64,000 bases of DNA from Lanius collurio (lineage: Eukaryota; Chordata; Aves; Passeriformes; Laniidae): assembly GCA_020086605.1 (NCBI GenBank), contig JACBWW010000016.1, forward strand, positions 18,914,412 to 18,978,411, read 5' to 3'. Below are positions 11,761-25,300 of this stretch, piece after piece (positions within the stretch are counted from its first letter, which is position 1; every line of letters begins with the position of its first letter). The position numbers were made by a program, and so were the translations under genes. The notes under the pieces were generated by a model. That model ran no database searches. It saw nothing but the letters and a program-made list of their open reading frames with translations, and was not told where the DNA came from.

Positions 11761-14346
11761 TTTTTCTCCTTAGTTCATTTGGGCAAGACTTCAAAGGGTG
11801 TCCTTTAATGCTAATGATCTTCAAGTCTAATAATCCCCTCTGCTAACTTCTCATGCAACCTTTTATAAAGTTGTGGAGTTTTTCAAAGAGGGGTATCACA
11901 CTTACTTTTTAATGGTAAAGCTGAAAAAATCCATTCCTAGAATGGTGAGTTTATAGAACTGCCATGTCACCCCAAAGTGATATTTTGTTCTATTTTGCCC
12001 TTTTAGTGACTGGTTTTAAATTTCTTTTCCATTTTTTGTTGGCCTCCTTTCAGAAGTATGTACCATGGGTCTTTTTGATTTCCACCACAAATGATGAATT
12101 TGAGCATGTTTATATTTGTTATTGCAGAATGTTTCTTTGACAGGTACATCTTCAATCAAGACTTAATCCTTGCTAAGGGATAAATAAAAAAAAAAAGAAC
12201 AACTGCTCTTCTCTTTCAGGCTCTTTGATTCCTTGCTTCCAGAAGATGTCATTTTTAAAGTGTATAAATGTGGTTTCTATATCACCTTTAATCATGACCC
12301 TTAATCAGACTCTGTCATTACATTCTTTGAGTCCTCATTGATTCTGGGGTAATTCTGAGCATGACACTAAAGATGTTTAGTGCTACCATCCCAGTTTGGC
12401 ATGAAATTTTAATGCACAGAGATTGTGAGATTTTTCAGTTCTTGTTGATACAATTCCACTCCCTGCCTTTTTTCTTTTTTCTTTCTTTTCTCTTATTTGC
12501 TTCTGATCTTTCTTTGAACTATAATGTCGCTCCTCTGCTGACTTGGTTTCATCTGTTATTGGTGTATAATTTTACACTGCTATTCCAGTGCTCCCTGATT
12601 GAGATGCTATTATGTCAATATCCTCATTTAAAATCAGCATTTCACTTCACCCATCTTCATTGCATACACTGGGCTAATTGTCCACTGCCTCTATTACTGC
12701 TATCTTGCACGAGTAGAAAAGCATGAACAGACATAGCTGGGTCAAACACTTGGCCAGCTCTCTCTAAATCATTTTTAAATACTAAGAGCTCTTTTGTATT
12801 AAATAAAAAAGCCCTGGCAGTGACTTTGCCCCTGTGTCTTAAAAAGCAAATGCAATCCCAAGAAAAGTGAACAAGGGGCACGGTCCCAACACCATCTGAA
12901 GTGGGAAAAATAAAATGGATCAGCTCATTCCAGGCATTTCCACTTGCATCCTGTGAGCAGCCCTGACTCTAAGAAGCTCTGGCAAGAGGCAGCTGGAATT
13001 GAGTGCTGTGTTGTGCAGCAGCTCATTCTCCTCAGTGCTCAGCAGTTCAAATGCAAGCACTGAAGCAGACTTGTCAGTGACCTTGACTCTGACCCACTTT
13101 ATAGAAGCACTTGGGGAAGGAGCAGAAGTGAAGGGGGAGTTTTTCATAAGTGGTTAAAAAAAAAATCTCAAACTCTCGTGTCTCACTGAAAAACTGAGAA
13201 GGGGAGGAGAAACATGAAACCAGAATTACTGAGGAGGAGCTTAGTCATATCTCCCAGACTGGAGGAAACTCTCCCTGCAGCTCTGAACATGTCAGCCACT
13301 CCCTGATTAATGTTACTTAAAATTAAAAAATCCAAAATCCTCTCTCCCCAAGGTAGATGCTAAGAGGAATTTGATAATGTCACATCTGTAAGAATTACAG
13401 AACGTTGAAGAGGGAAGAAGATGCAAGGGAGGGAGAAAAGAATCCATATTGAACTCCTCCTGTACACTCAGTCCAAGAAAAAAATATGTGCATTATATAA
13501 AGGGAATATTTTCCTCCATTGGCAAGGGGTAAATTCTTTGAAGAGACAGCTCTGATTCATCAGCAGGGTGCTGGCAGATGCCCCTAGAAAAATAGAGAAC
13601 ATGGCTGTACATCTTCAAAAAACTATTTTAGGAGACACTATTTCCTCAGAGGGATATTTGAGTTGTGTTCAGCCCCCTAGGCACATCCCAGGAAAATACA
13701 ACCATGTTTTGATGGTAGAGAGGATACTAAAGCTTTGATGGATAATATTTTGATCCAAGGTAAAAGAGAGGAGTTTGACTAAAGGCCCTGAAGAGCTGTG
13801 GAAAGAGACCGAGATGCTGAGCTAAAACTAAGAAAGCAACAACATAAGTTCCATGTAATCACAATAAAACACCTGGAAGAGAAGATAAGGGGTACAGTAG
13901 ATCACTGCAAAGTGGAGGGCATAACTAACATGCCTGCCCCAAACAAGAAGCAGCAGCACAGAGATTCCTCAGAACAGCTAAATTCATGGGAAAAAGAAAA
14001 CAAACCCAAAGTGTAGATGTTTAGAGCAGCAACGTGCAGATGTTACTGCACACAGACACCCCACATGTTAACACATGTGAGAATATTTGAGTTGAGTAAA
14101 GGGGCACTTATCTGGAAATATGATAGTGAACCACACTAATCTGTCTGCAGTGCTTCGTGCAGGGGTGTCTTGTGGAGAACAACAGCTTAGAAGTGCCAGG
14201 TACAAATGAAAAATGGCAATTATTGTGTTGATTAAAAAAAAGGAAATTTTAGTCTCTTGAATGAAAACATTTCATTCTTCTTTGCATTTTTTTTAACCTG
14301 AAATTGCTCCTATCCTAGATAAAAAACATTACCAAATGGGGATAGG

Positions 14347-14367
14347 AAAAAAAAAAAAAAAAAAAAA
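14347..14367. repeat. Poly(A) run, 21 bases
   Basis: An uninterrupted A run with no recognisable retroposed body upstream. Confidence 0.95.
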
Positions 14368-17300
14368 CAGTCAAAGAAACTACAGCCTGTGTCAGACATT
14401 ACCATTACGGTGATATGATTAGCACAATGACTGAGTACAAACAGAGAGAAATTTGGAAGCTGTAGACCCATTTCAGACACATTTCCTGGAGAATCTGGAG
14501 CATTTGACAAAAGCATAGTGTAGCATCAGCCAGAGCTAGATTATGAACATGCAAGTGTGATCAAAACAAAACAGAATCAGTCAAAAAGCTTGTCTAGTTT
14601 AGATGAAATGTGATTTATAATTTCAAAATATAAATTTCACTGAGTAGAAAAAGAGGACTATTAGCTCTGGGTGGCCTGAATAGCCCTTCCTTGGCTATCA
14701 CTTTAACAAGGAGTTCACAGTTGCAGGTGGAACTTCATCTAATGGTGTCAATGATTCCTAAAAGTTACCAGAGAAATTATATACTCACTTTTATATATAC
14801 ATTTATATATATGAAGATTTACATGTTGAAAACAAATCAAAGGGAAGGGACAAAAATCACAGATTAATTGTAGATGAGAAGGAAATCTGTAGAGTTTATT
14901 GAGTGCATTCAACTGCCTCAAAAGGGAATTACCTCTATCTAAATTTTTTTCCAATAAATTCCCACCATAAAACCCTCCAGTGGCAAAGATTCAGCATCTC
15001 CTGCAAATAATCTGTTCTAGTGTAAAACCAGCTCTGCTATTTGCAAGTTTCCCTGAATATTGTGTGTGTTTTAGGGACTGTGGGAAGAATTTTGCTAAGA
15101 TCAGAAGCTTCTTTACCTGGCATAAACATAGAACATATTACTAGATCAAGAGAGAATGTTTACTCCAGGAAGCAGAATTGTTAAAATTGCATGAGAGGGA
15201 ACAGAGGAGTTCCTCTGAACTGTTACTCTCACAAGATTTCTTATCAGAAAATGCCACAGCTAACAAACTGATCATGTACACCACCTTTGCTTCTGTCTGC
15301 AGATACCAAATTTATCCATATTTAACAACAAAAAGAGTTTAATGGGAATACTTCTAAACAGCCTGTGTGAAGTATAATATTAGATAGAGCATTAGTAACT
15401 CTGATTCTGCTGGTCCAACAGGAAGGTGTGAAATAGAGTCAAAATCCTGAGCACAAGCTATGGAATGAGACAATGATGGGTACATCCCACTGCCAAACTG
15501 CAGCACTGAGAGAAAGGTTGTCCTCAGTACTGTCCAACAGCAAACTGAAATAAGAATGATATTTTCAAAGCCCTGAGAAGTTACACTACAGTCAACAGGG
15601 ACTTGCAAGAGAGAAGTGGCACAGGGCACTTCTGAAATACCAACAGAGTGGCACAAACATGAACATTAGCACAGAAAGAGGCCACAGGGCTATCACAGCT
15701 GAATACACACTGCATGAGCAGAGGTGATCCCTCTTCTAATTTCAGGAGGAGAGAAATAAGAGGCAGCATGTTGGCCATTCTGCCTAAGAAGAACTCAGAA
15801 TAACATACAGTTTGTTATCCTGAGAATTGCTGGCAAAAGGTGAAGCCTGGCAATGGCAGTTTTGATGTCAGAGTGAAAACCAGCAGGTATAAATGTCAAC
15901 CCAGGATGTCTGAGGGACACTCTGAGCATCACTCCCAGGGGGTTGTTAAAATTCAGTATTGAGTTGGAAATGATTATTCACTACTATGGTGTTGTTTAGC
16001 TGGGGAAGGAAGTGTTAGAGCTCTGCTAACAGCAAAATGGAGCCAGGTAATGTGTGGTGCTACAGATCTCATTACCCTGAGTTAATCTGCTATGACTCCT
16101 CACACCAGATGATGCAGATGCCAGCTGATCTGTTTGGCTCCAAGTGAGTTCTGAGCAACACCAAACCCCAACCCACAGCCTTTCCAAACATTTATTAACA
16201 CCCAAACTGGCTTCAGCTAGAATGAGAATGAGCTTATAATTTTCCAGTGAAATATATTCCAGTGTGTTGCTCCAATTTATAACAGGAGCAGGGGAGATGA
16301 TGAGGGAAAAGAAGAATTTTTGAAGAGAAAACAATTGCTTGCAGTCATTCAAATGTTAGATTAGAAAATGCTACTTGAGGGCTTATAGCATAAGTAGCCT
16401 AAGTGTACAATTTTGATGTGAAACCCTTGCAAAATCTGTTGTTATACTTTACTTGTCAACTATCCAGTGTCACATTGATGGTAATACTAACAACATCATT
16501 GCACGAGATGAGTGGAAGCAGAGCCTCTAAGACTGACACAATTTGCAGGACTGACAAAAATAAAATTTATGTCACTCTCCAGCAAAGCACAGACATCTTG
16601 AAGACCAGCTGCATTTTTCTAAATGTTGAGTTGTCTGGTGAAGAATGTGGCACTGCCCAAGGCAGAGAGGATGTGGGGTCACTAAAGCAACCCTGCCATT
16701 GGGAATAGATGCAACCTGCAAAATATCAGGTACAGGATTCTAAATCTATATTTTGTGACCTAGTTTTCCATAAAACCAGAATGCTTCTCTCAAAATATGA
16801 CAGGGATACTAGAAAAAACAAACAAACCTGATTTGTTTCACTGCAAAAATTGAGGACAGTGGAGAAAGTGAGGGGTTGGATGTGCTGCATGTGGAGCACT
16901 CCCACAACTCCACACTTGGACCGTGGCTCCTGCACAGTCACAACTCCTCTCCTTGGCAGTACACTCCAAATGGTGCTGCTGGAGGCCTAGAAAGGATGCA
17001 GGCTGAACAACAGGATTGACAGTGCGTGGCCTAAACAGAGTCTGGAACAGAGCAGCACGAAGAGGGGCAGTGATGGAGGCATCAACACCCAAACTGCACC
17101 TTTGAAAGAGCTGGGAAGCATTCTGGAGTGGTTGGAACACCTGAACCTCCTGACAGCAAGGAAAACACAGAACCAGAATGGGAAAAACAGAAAGGAAGTC
17201 TGTGAGCATGGGGGGAAAGAGACTGTGCTCCTTGGCAATGGGGAAACCAGGGAAGCCACCTGGCTGGACAGGAGAGTCAGCTCCAACAAATCCCAGATGG

Positions 17301-20300
17301 TCAGGGACACAACGTGTTTCCCTTCATGGAGGAGCTCCCCTGCTTCTCACACCACTCAACCTTCAACTTCACCTGATTTCTATTATCAGGGCTTATCAGC
17401 AGCAAGCTGGAGCTCAGAGATCAGGCTCTTTTCCCCACGCTCTCTGCTGTAGAGTGAAGGGGCAGGATGTTCTGAGGGGAGGCAGCCCTAGGAGGACACC
17501 CATCAGTCTCTAAAGGAGGGCCTGGGGAGAGCTGATAGCACAGACCCAGAGGACTGTACATTCAGTAACTTTGGAAGAAAGTAAATAGATTCTCTTTCTG
17601 AAGAAGAACACAGTCATCTGCTGAAGAATCCAGTTACATTAATTTATCAGGATAATTCCCCTGTACTCTTTGCCCACTCAAGCCTAACTGGATCAAAAGC
17701 TAGGCCTCCTCAGAGACAGGAAGATTGGAAAATAATGATTTTGTTCAAGTCTGAGCCTGCACATGGGATCTTATAAAACCTGTTCAAAAACATAAAAGGT
17801 GTCATTCACCCTTAAATACCACCCCCTCCCCATGCCTACGGTATTGTGTTTACTCATCCTTTCTTATTACTAATTCTGTTGTCAGCAGATCCCCCTGAAG
17901 CCCACAGGCTCCTTCCCTCCCTCATTCCTGTCCCCAGCAATAGCAGATTGCCATCCTCTATCAGCTAATTCATCAGCCCTTGTGGCAGATGTCTGTGTGG
18001 TGGATCTAAAGGTTCCAGCCCAGCAGATGACTCAGAGTTTAGCATGCTGGGGCTTTCATTTTGCATTGAATCAGAGAAAACTTTCACCCAGAATAGTATT
18101 AAAAGTATTCAAGGGCTGCAACATCAAGCACTCCAAAGTCAGAAATGGATACAGAAAAGTCACTTGTGCAGAAATAATTTAAATTTTAGTGTCTATGTGC
18201 ATGACAAAGGAGATGCTAATTAAGGAGCACATCCCAGGTAAGTGGGGGTTTTGTGTTTTCTTTTCTTTTTTGGGCAAGTCTCAAGCTCACTCAGGGCAAA
18301 AGGTGAACAGCATCTAGCAAAGGAATCATTTGTTTGTAGGACTCCAGCTTTAATTCAACAGGAGGTGGAAAACAGGCAGAGTAGAAGAAACACAACAGAA
18401 AGAAAATAAACTCCAGTATTGTAATGAGAGTGTCTGCATTTTCATTTGGGAGGGGTAAATTACTTGAAACAGATTCATCCCAGATGGTCAGTCACTGCCT
18501 ATCCCTTGTCTTCTAGAACCTAAGAGAACCAAAGGACAGAAGTACTCTCCCAATCTTCCTTGCAGAGGGAAGGGGTAGAAACAGGACAGTGAAGGTATCA
18601 ATCTTTGCTGAATGACATGGACTAAATCTGATTCCAGGCATCTTAAAACATCTATCACAAATGAGTAGGTACTTGTGATCATAACTATCTGTTTCCTGTC
18701 CACACAAGGATGACACATTTGTCTCTCCCGGGGGCCACGCCCCAAAAATAATCCATACTTGTGCAATGCTCCCTCAAGCCATGCTTGTGTTTGTTATCAT
18801 GCACAAGCAGAAATTTTTGGCCCCACATCTCAGCTGTTGGAATGGCCCATATGAGCATGGTTCAACATTCTCCAAACAAAAGTCAGCTGAGTTGGCTTAA
18901 ACAATACATTCATGCTTTGAGGTAATTCTGCTTCCTGCTCCAGCACAGGCAGCAAAGCCATCAACTGTTTCAACAGGCATCATCTGGTGGAGTGGTGGGA
19001 AGAGGTTGCTCTTTGGCACATGGGCAGGGAAAGGTACTTGGGAACAGAAATATCCCCAGCCAACAGCACATGAGCTAGAAGAGTCTATCACTTCAGTCTC
19101 CTCTGCAAGACTGACACCACTAGAAACAGCTGAGAATATCCCCTCACTCCATGTAGGTCAACACAATGACAGTGATCATCAGAGTTGCTGTGTCAAATCA
19201 GTGATACAGAGATCAAATCTTCCTATTATTCTCTCATTTCTTGACCCATCCTTTCCTAAGAGTGACACGGTCCTTATGCAATTTGAAACACTTTAAAAAT
19301 AAAATAAAACAAGCCCACGTTGTAAAACCCAGACGAACAGTGAACCACAAGTGCTTTGGATTATTTTTATACAGTAACTACAGCAAACACTCAGCCTTGG
19401 AACACTCAGTGCTGGAATCACTGTAGCTGCAGCATCGTGTGTGTGCCTCATACCCACTTCACTTATTTCTGTGTCACTCATCCTCCCTGCTCCAGAATTA
19501 ACTTTTTTTCAAAGGAAATAGCTTATCTCCCATACTGCAGAGCAGAAGAAAAATCCTCCTATGCAGCAATATTTAAAACATGGTTTTATGGTCTTATGGC
19601 AGCTAATTTTCCTTAAGTGATTTAGGGGAATGAATGCATCTAAAAGTCCTGCACTGAGCTGTTCTGCAATGGCAACATGAAGCCAAACTTCCTCTGCTTT
19701 AAACAATCCAGTTTTCTGTGGACAGCCCTTCTCAGCAGATCTTGTCTGCAATGGGAGGGATGAAGGTTTTTTTAATTATGTAATTTCTCAGAGAATTGGG
19801 CTTTGCATTTTATTTCATTTCCTATTCCCCAGTGTGGGAAGACTTCAGGTGAGGAGAGGGGTGGCAGGACAGACATGTTCAGATGTAAAATGCCCAATGT
19901 GACACAGTTTGACCCCAGGCCTCCTGCAGCAGCCAACCTTCAATCATGCACTACTCATCTGAAAGTAACACTCTATGCCTCAAAAGCACCTAAAATTTTT
20001 AGCTGCCAGAAGGGATTTAAAGCAGGTTTTATTCTGGCATTCTGTCATAACTTAGTAAAAGCAGTCACTGCTAAAGCAGGATGGTGCATGGACAGTCCTA
20101 GGCCCTCTCTCTGAGGCAGCTGGCGCGTCTTCCCTTGAACTTTGGATATGGTCTTTCCATACAAATATCACTGGGATCAGAGGGACCAAGAATCTGGTAT
20201 TGCCTGAAAAGAACAGTAATCCCAGGTACTGCACAGCACTGCTGAGCATCCCTGGAACTGTCAGAAAGGCTGGTCTTAACAAGGGGATGATAAAACCAGA

Positions 20301-20396
20301 CAAGATTTTTTTCAGTGGGTAGCTAATTCCATGAGAAATGGAATTCTGAAGAGCAACCTGAACTTTGTTGGTGCTTTAACCCCCTCAAAATAAAGG

Positions 20397-20410
20397 AAAA
20401 AAAAAAAAAA
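20397..20410. repeat. Poly(A) run, 14 bases
   Basis: An uninterrupted A run between AAAGG and GGTTTCTG. No associated retroposed sequence is recognisable. Confidence 0.95.
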
Positions 20411-22169
20411 GGTTTCTGAATAGTGTTTTTTTAAAAAATTAAATAACCTTGAAAATGAAATGTTACACTTGTGTTTGAAAGGCTCCCCTTTCTTTCCCTC
20501 AGAAAGAAATGAACTGGAACTGGTTCATCTCAGATTGATCACTGGGGAGAGCAGGAGACAGAAAGATGGAGGAAAAAAAAGATTTTCATTTCAGACCAGC
20601 TTTCACCAAACAGTTCTTTTGATTTTTCATTTTAGCCACCAAAGCAAATTAATTCATTCTTCACACATAGGGCAGCTGTAAGCTACCACAATTTTCAAAA
20701 CTTACTTAGAATGGGATGAAGCTGAAAAGAACTTTCCCTTACCTCCAAGAATAGCTTTATTTTACTGATAGTGGATTTAATAGTGCCAGGATTTGTTACC
20801 TTACTGGCTACAAGCATTTCCCTACACCCAACTTTCTTGGAATGTTTAAAGACCTCTTCATTCCTGGAAAAAACCTCTTCTCAAAGCAGTCTGCATACTC
20901 TCTCCATCATCTAGAAGGAATCTTGCTTTTTGGGGAAAAAAACACAGGAAAGACCAGGCTGGCTCCAAAGCTTCTTTGTGACCCTTTCCATCATTATCAT
21001 CACCACTCTAAAAGAGCTTAGGAACCTTGGTCAGAGGCACAATGCACAGTGCAAGGTGCTGCAGAAGCAGAATAGAAAGACAAATTCTGTGCCAAACAAT
21101 TAGCAGTCTAAGAAAATATTTTTTCATGCAATTGGATTCCACTCCATACATAATGATCTTATCTATTAACCAATCTTCCTTGTACCTAAAACCTCCTCTG
21201 TACAGATATTACTCCAGCTGGAAGATAAAAAGTCCAATTAAGATGTATTGGGAAAACCAGGAGTTAAATAAAAGGAGGTCTTTTCCTATACATGATGTAG
21301 CCAGGGGTAAGAATCCTCTTTCTTTATTAGCAAGGCAAGCCATGTCCTTTTTCACAGAAACAAAAAGGAAAGAAAGAGAAAAAAAAAATAAAAAAGGAAA
21401 AATTAGCAAAACTTCAGGGAATTAAAGATTCAAATTCCCTCTCCACTGTGAGAAGCAAAAAAAAAGACAAATACCAGAAATCTCATAATGAAAAAAATAA
21501 TAATCTATAAAATATCCTCTTATTTTTTGGTAGTGATTTTTTCCTACCCATCTCCACTTTTTTTTTCAGCAGTTTTCCTTTGGTGCCATGTTCAATAATC
21601 CTTCTGTGCTTTGATGTCAAACATTCAATAGCTGTCTGCCTCCCTCCCACTCCTCTTCTCCATATTCTCTGCAATCCATCTCCTCTGATTAGCTAAGATT
21701 TCACCTTCAAGAACACCTCTGCTTCTCTGAGTGAGCATGAGTATGTGTTTATACAATATTTGCAAATATTCTCCCCCTCCTGCTCTGCATACCACACAGC
21801 CACCACTGCCAGAGCCCCGGATTAGGCATCACTGCCATTCCCTAATTCAATTTGGGGGGCCTGCTGTTTTGAATCCAGCTCAGAGCATGAGAGCAGCTCG
21901 ATTGAATTTAGGCCCTGCTTTCAGAATTATTTCATAGTTAATCCAAGCTGAACTTCATTTCCCTTGCTTTCTCCACTTCTGATGCTTCCTGTGGCAGAAA
22001 GCAGGACTGTTCCCTGATCTCCTGCAGTGGTGGGGGGGGATGTTTGCTGCCTTCTCCCTTATTTTGGTTTGCCACTGGATGAAGAGTTGCTGGCACCCCA
22101 CAGCAGCCTGCAGCGAGGGAGGGTGGGTCCCTCAGCACAAGGGGGGGCTCAGCAGCTGTCCCCACTCAC

Positions 22170-22281
22170 CGGGTTGTTGTACATGTCGATGATGAGCTCC
22201 TTCACTCCGTGCAGGGTGGGGTGAGCCCACGGAGAGGGATTTGCCCAGTGCCGGTTCAGGTCAAACCCCATCAGGGAGCAC
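22170..22281 (-). CDS. AGBL4: AGBL4 (CCP6) internal coding exon, substrate-binding FDLNRHW motif
   Basis: This 112-bp exon follows the exon at 57242-57356 in the minus-strand transcript. Its first base G completes the split AGG arginine codon; 37 codons then read from CSLMGFDLNRHW to IIDMYNNP, ending in phase 0. The Asn-Arg pair in DLNRHW matches the pair that holds the substrate C-terminal carboxylate in M14 carboxypeptidases, and the arginine at the exon junction falls where the family has another substrate-binding arginine (alignment from memory). HPTLHGVK is characteristic of CCP6. The acceptor is a TG/T-rich tract ending TGTGCAG (the CA repeat on the plus strand, 22284-22309) and the donor is GTGAGT (22164-22169). 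The exon is clearly more GC-rich than the surrounding intron. The next exon, expected to carry the HAHS zinc ligand, was not found in 1-22169. Confidence 0.97.
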
Positions 22282-22283
22282 CT

Positions 22284-22309
22284 GCACACAGACACACACA
22301 CACAAAAAA
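22284..22309. repeat. AGBL4: CA-rich microsatellite in the AGBL4 acceptor tract
   Basis: The plus strand reads GCACACAGACACACACACAC then AAAAAAC. On the transcribed strand this is a TG/T-rich stretch immediately upstream of the TGTGCAG acceptor, so it takes the place of an ordinary polypyrimidine tract. Confidence 0.9.
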
Positions 22310-25300
22310 CAGACACAGAGGGTTTACATGGGCTGCAGCCTCTCCTCGGATCAGCTGCAGAATCAGGAGTATGTTCTGCAGCTGAAGTAGTCAAGTGTTA
22401 TTCTTGTGGGGGAAACAAAGCAAATGTTCCCCTGAGGAGAGACTGCAGTAATAACTGCAGAAATAACATGACCAGAAGAATATCAACTGAAACAGCTTTG
22501 GTCATTCAGCCTTCTTCCCCTCCACAGCCTGTGCTCACTGTAGCCTTTTCCCAGTTTGGCAGGCTGGCCCTGGAACAGCCTTCCCTGACCTTGGAGGTTC
22601 CCTTCTCTTTGAAGCTGTGGCTGAGGGGCTGCAGCTACGAGGGTGATTCACACACTGCACCACCAAGCTGGACCTTCAGCTTGTCCTCAGTCAGGCTTTG
22701 ACTCAGCAAAGCTGTTCAGAGCATTGTAATCAATGGCCATTAAGTTTATGCTTAAGGGATTTAAAGCATGAATATCATTGTACCACTAACCCAAGACCTC
22801 GATCTCTTCCCCTCCTGCAATTGCCTACACAAAAGTTAGCCAACCAAATCAGCAAGTTAAAAAGCTTTTTGGCCATCAAATCCGGCAGGCATTGGAGCAT
22901 GGATGCCCCCTTGGCTTCTCCTTCCTGCCCTGACTCAGATCCCTCTCAGGACACTGTCCTGAATTGGATTCTGCTGCTCATAGCCCCACAGAGTAGTATC
23001 CAAATTCTTTGTGGGACCCCACTGAAGTTCAGAGGGCTGTTGACAGAGTAAATGCTAAAATGGAAAATCTTAAAAAAAAATGGAAAAGCTGGAAGTGGCA
23101 CAAGTAGGATGACAGGGAAATAAGGTCCCTTGCCTCCTGCAGAGATCACCTAGACAATCTGCAGCTACTGATACATGCAGGAAGAGAAGCCTGTCATCTC
23201 ACACCAAGCTTGGGATGAGTTGGGTAGATATTTGCTCAGAAATTCTGTGGAAGACCATACAAATAATAAATGCCCAGGTAGAGATGCAACTTCCTCTACA
23301 GTTAAAACAAACAAACAAAAAAATCAACCTCGCTGCTAAGCCTTAAAGCTCCTTGAGAAAAGAGGAGCTTTCATTGATCCCATGTCTATTACAAGAATGT
23401 CTGTTCAGCCTTAATCTTTTAAACACACTTATGCAAACAGTAGAAATTCACTCCAGCAGTGCTATCCTTTGACAAAAAGTTCCAAGAATCTGAAGACCTA
23501 AAACATAGGTTTAATTGGAAAAGAGAAAGGAAAATAAAATTAAGAGAGGTGAAATGCTTAAAAAAGTGAAGAGATGAAACCAGAGGATGAAATTAGTTTC
23601 CAAATCTGATTAATAAATATTTTCCTATGAAGCAAAGGATACAAAGTTAATGGGACATTCTCTTTTGTAAAAGTTCTTATGGGTATCTAAGCAAGCAGGA
23701 GCTGATTTGCTCCTTGGGCTTACACAACCCAGCCATCAGCTCTGTGGAGCTCAAAGAGCCAAGCTCAGCTCTGCAGCTCCATCACTGCTGACTTGTGTGT
23801 CTTGCTGGGGTAGAGAAGCCATCTCCTTGTCATGGTGGCCACTTCTTGTATAGGAAACAGGGGGATTTTTTTCTGGACACTCCAACAGCTGGACAATTCT
23901 GGACAATTCCACAGACAACTCTGAAAGTTGCTGCCACTCCACTCTACGGTATATTTCAGATTTCCCTCTCTCTCTTCTTTTTTGTCTTCATGTAAACTCT
24001 CTGCACTTGGCTCTACTAAATCCTACCTTCTTTTGAACTCATAGACATTAATAAAAAACAGAAGTACTTCCAGACACGTAGGTGGAATTACACCAGGATA
24101 AAACTGGCAGAAGAGCAGAATGAGAGGAATGAGTTTTTCATTTAATAAAAGCAGAAACTGTCATGAGTTTTACTGTATTTTGGCACAGTTCCCATGAAAA
24201 CAACACTCTTACTGTACAAAAACTTTCTTAAGAGGTCAGAATCTGAACTTATATCTCTTTGTATAGTTAATGTGCCACATTTACATTTTTTAAATAATAT
24301 TTAACACTAGAGAAAATGAGCATACTTTGATTCCATTATGTTTATCTCCAAAGTGGCCAAGCTAGAGAGCAGCAGAAGCAAATTTTAAATTCAAACATGG
24401 ACTGTCAATATTAAATTTGGGGTTTGGGACTTTTTTGATAATTTTATCTAAGTCATCCCCATAGGGAAAGGAAGTAAGTAATACTTAATTTTTGTAAGAT
24501 CCTAAATAAGGCATTGCAATTCAGATGTGTCAGGAATGTCTGGTAAATGATGAATCTCACAGTTCATTTAAAGCAACAAGAACAGTTGAAAATAGTTGTC
24601 TTTACTTGAAAAGACTTTATAAACATAAGGAAGCAATGCTTAGCAAACAAGTTATTCATTTGGGAAGCTCCTCTGAGCTCTGTTTAATAGGAATCCAAAT
24701 TAATTTCCAAATATCATTTAGCTAGTCTTTGATGTGGTATATCACATATTTATCAATGTAACAACAATTAATTAAGTTTCTGATGTAGGCATTACTATTT
24801 CTTTCCAGTCTGGAAACAGCATAATATTTTCTCCCCCCTTCCAGTTTTGAAGTCTTTTTTCTTTCCTTTTTGCCTAAAGACAAATTTGTATCTACCCCAT
24901 TCTCTCTTTATTCATCTGCTGCAAACTTGTGGCCTCTCTAAGGAAACATCAAGTTGTGTTCCTTGGTACTTCAGATTTGATTATTGACTCTGTTACATGT
25001 AGAACTGTCTCCCACAGCTCACGTGTATCAGGACATGGCCAAAACATACAGCAAGAGTCTCCCACATTCCCATTACAGACCCTGCATTCATTTTATTATC
25101 TCACTCCCAGCTGATGTGATCTCCCTCGTGGCTGATGTCTCCAGTGCAAGAGCTTGAACAGGATAACTTAAAAATTGCATCTTGTACTGCTTTTTAATTC
25201 ATCCTCCCAGCCTTCCAGTCTTAAGCTAATTTCTGGAAGGCTTTGCTGCTTAACTGTTTGCCTGCTGCTTCAAACACTGGGTAGGCAAAGTGGAACCATA

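Larger units (their letters stand above)
1..22169 (-). other. AGBL4: AGBL4 intron, downstream part (runs off the window)
   Basis: This is sequence downstream of the GTGAGT donor of the exon at 22170-22281. I see no continuation of the CCP6 reading frame here, so the following exon probably lies beyond position 1; the mammalian gene is known for very long introns. Contents are AT-rich unique sequence, one good CR1 3' end (8276-8836), an old CR1-like tail (about 9600-9682), a LINE ORF2 relic (about 11367-11760), A-rich tracts (1832-1908, 9362-9399, 14347-14367, 20397-20410) and a TCCC repeat at 6493-6513. I see nothing recognisable in the remainder. Confidence 0.8.

Noticed and set aside
12130..12900. 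Possible extension of the LINE relic into endonuclease
   Set aside because: Scattered codons look suggestive on the minus strand, but no endonuclease motif could be aligned in a consistent frame.
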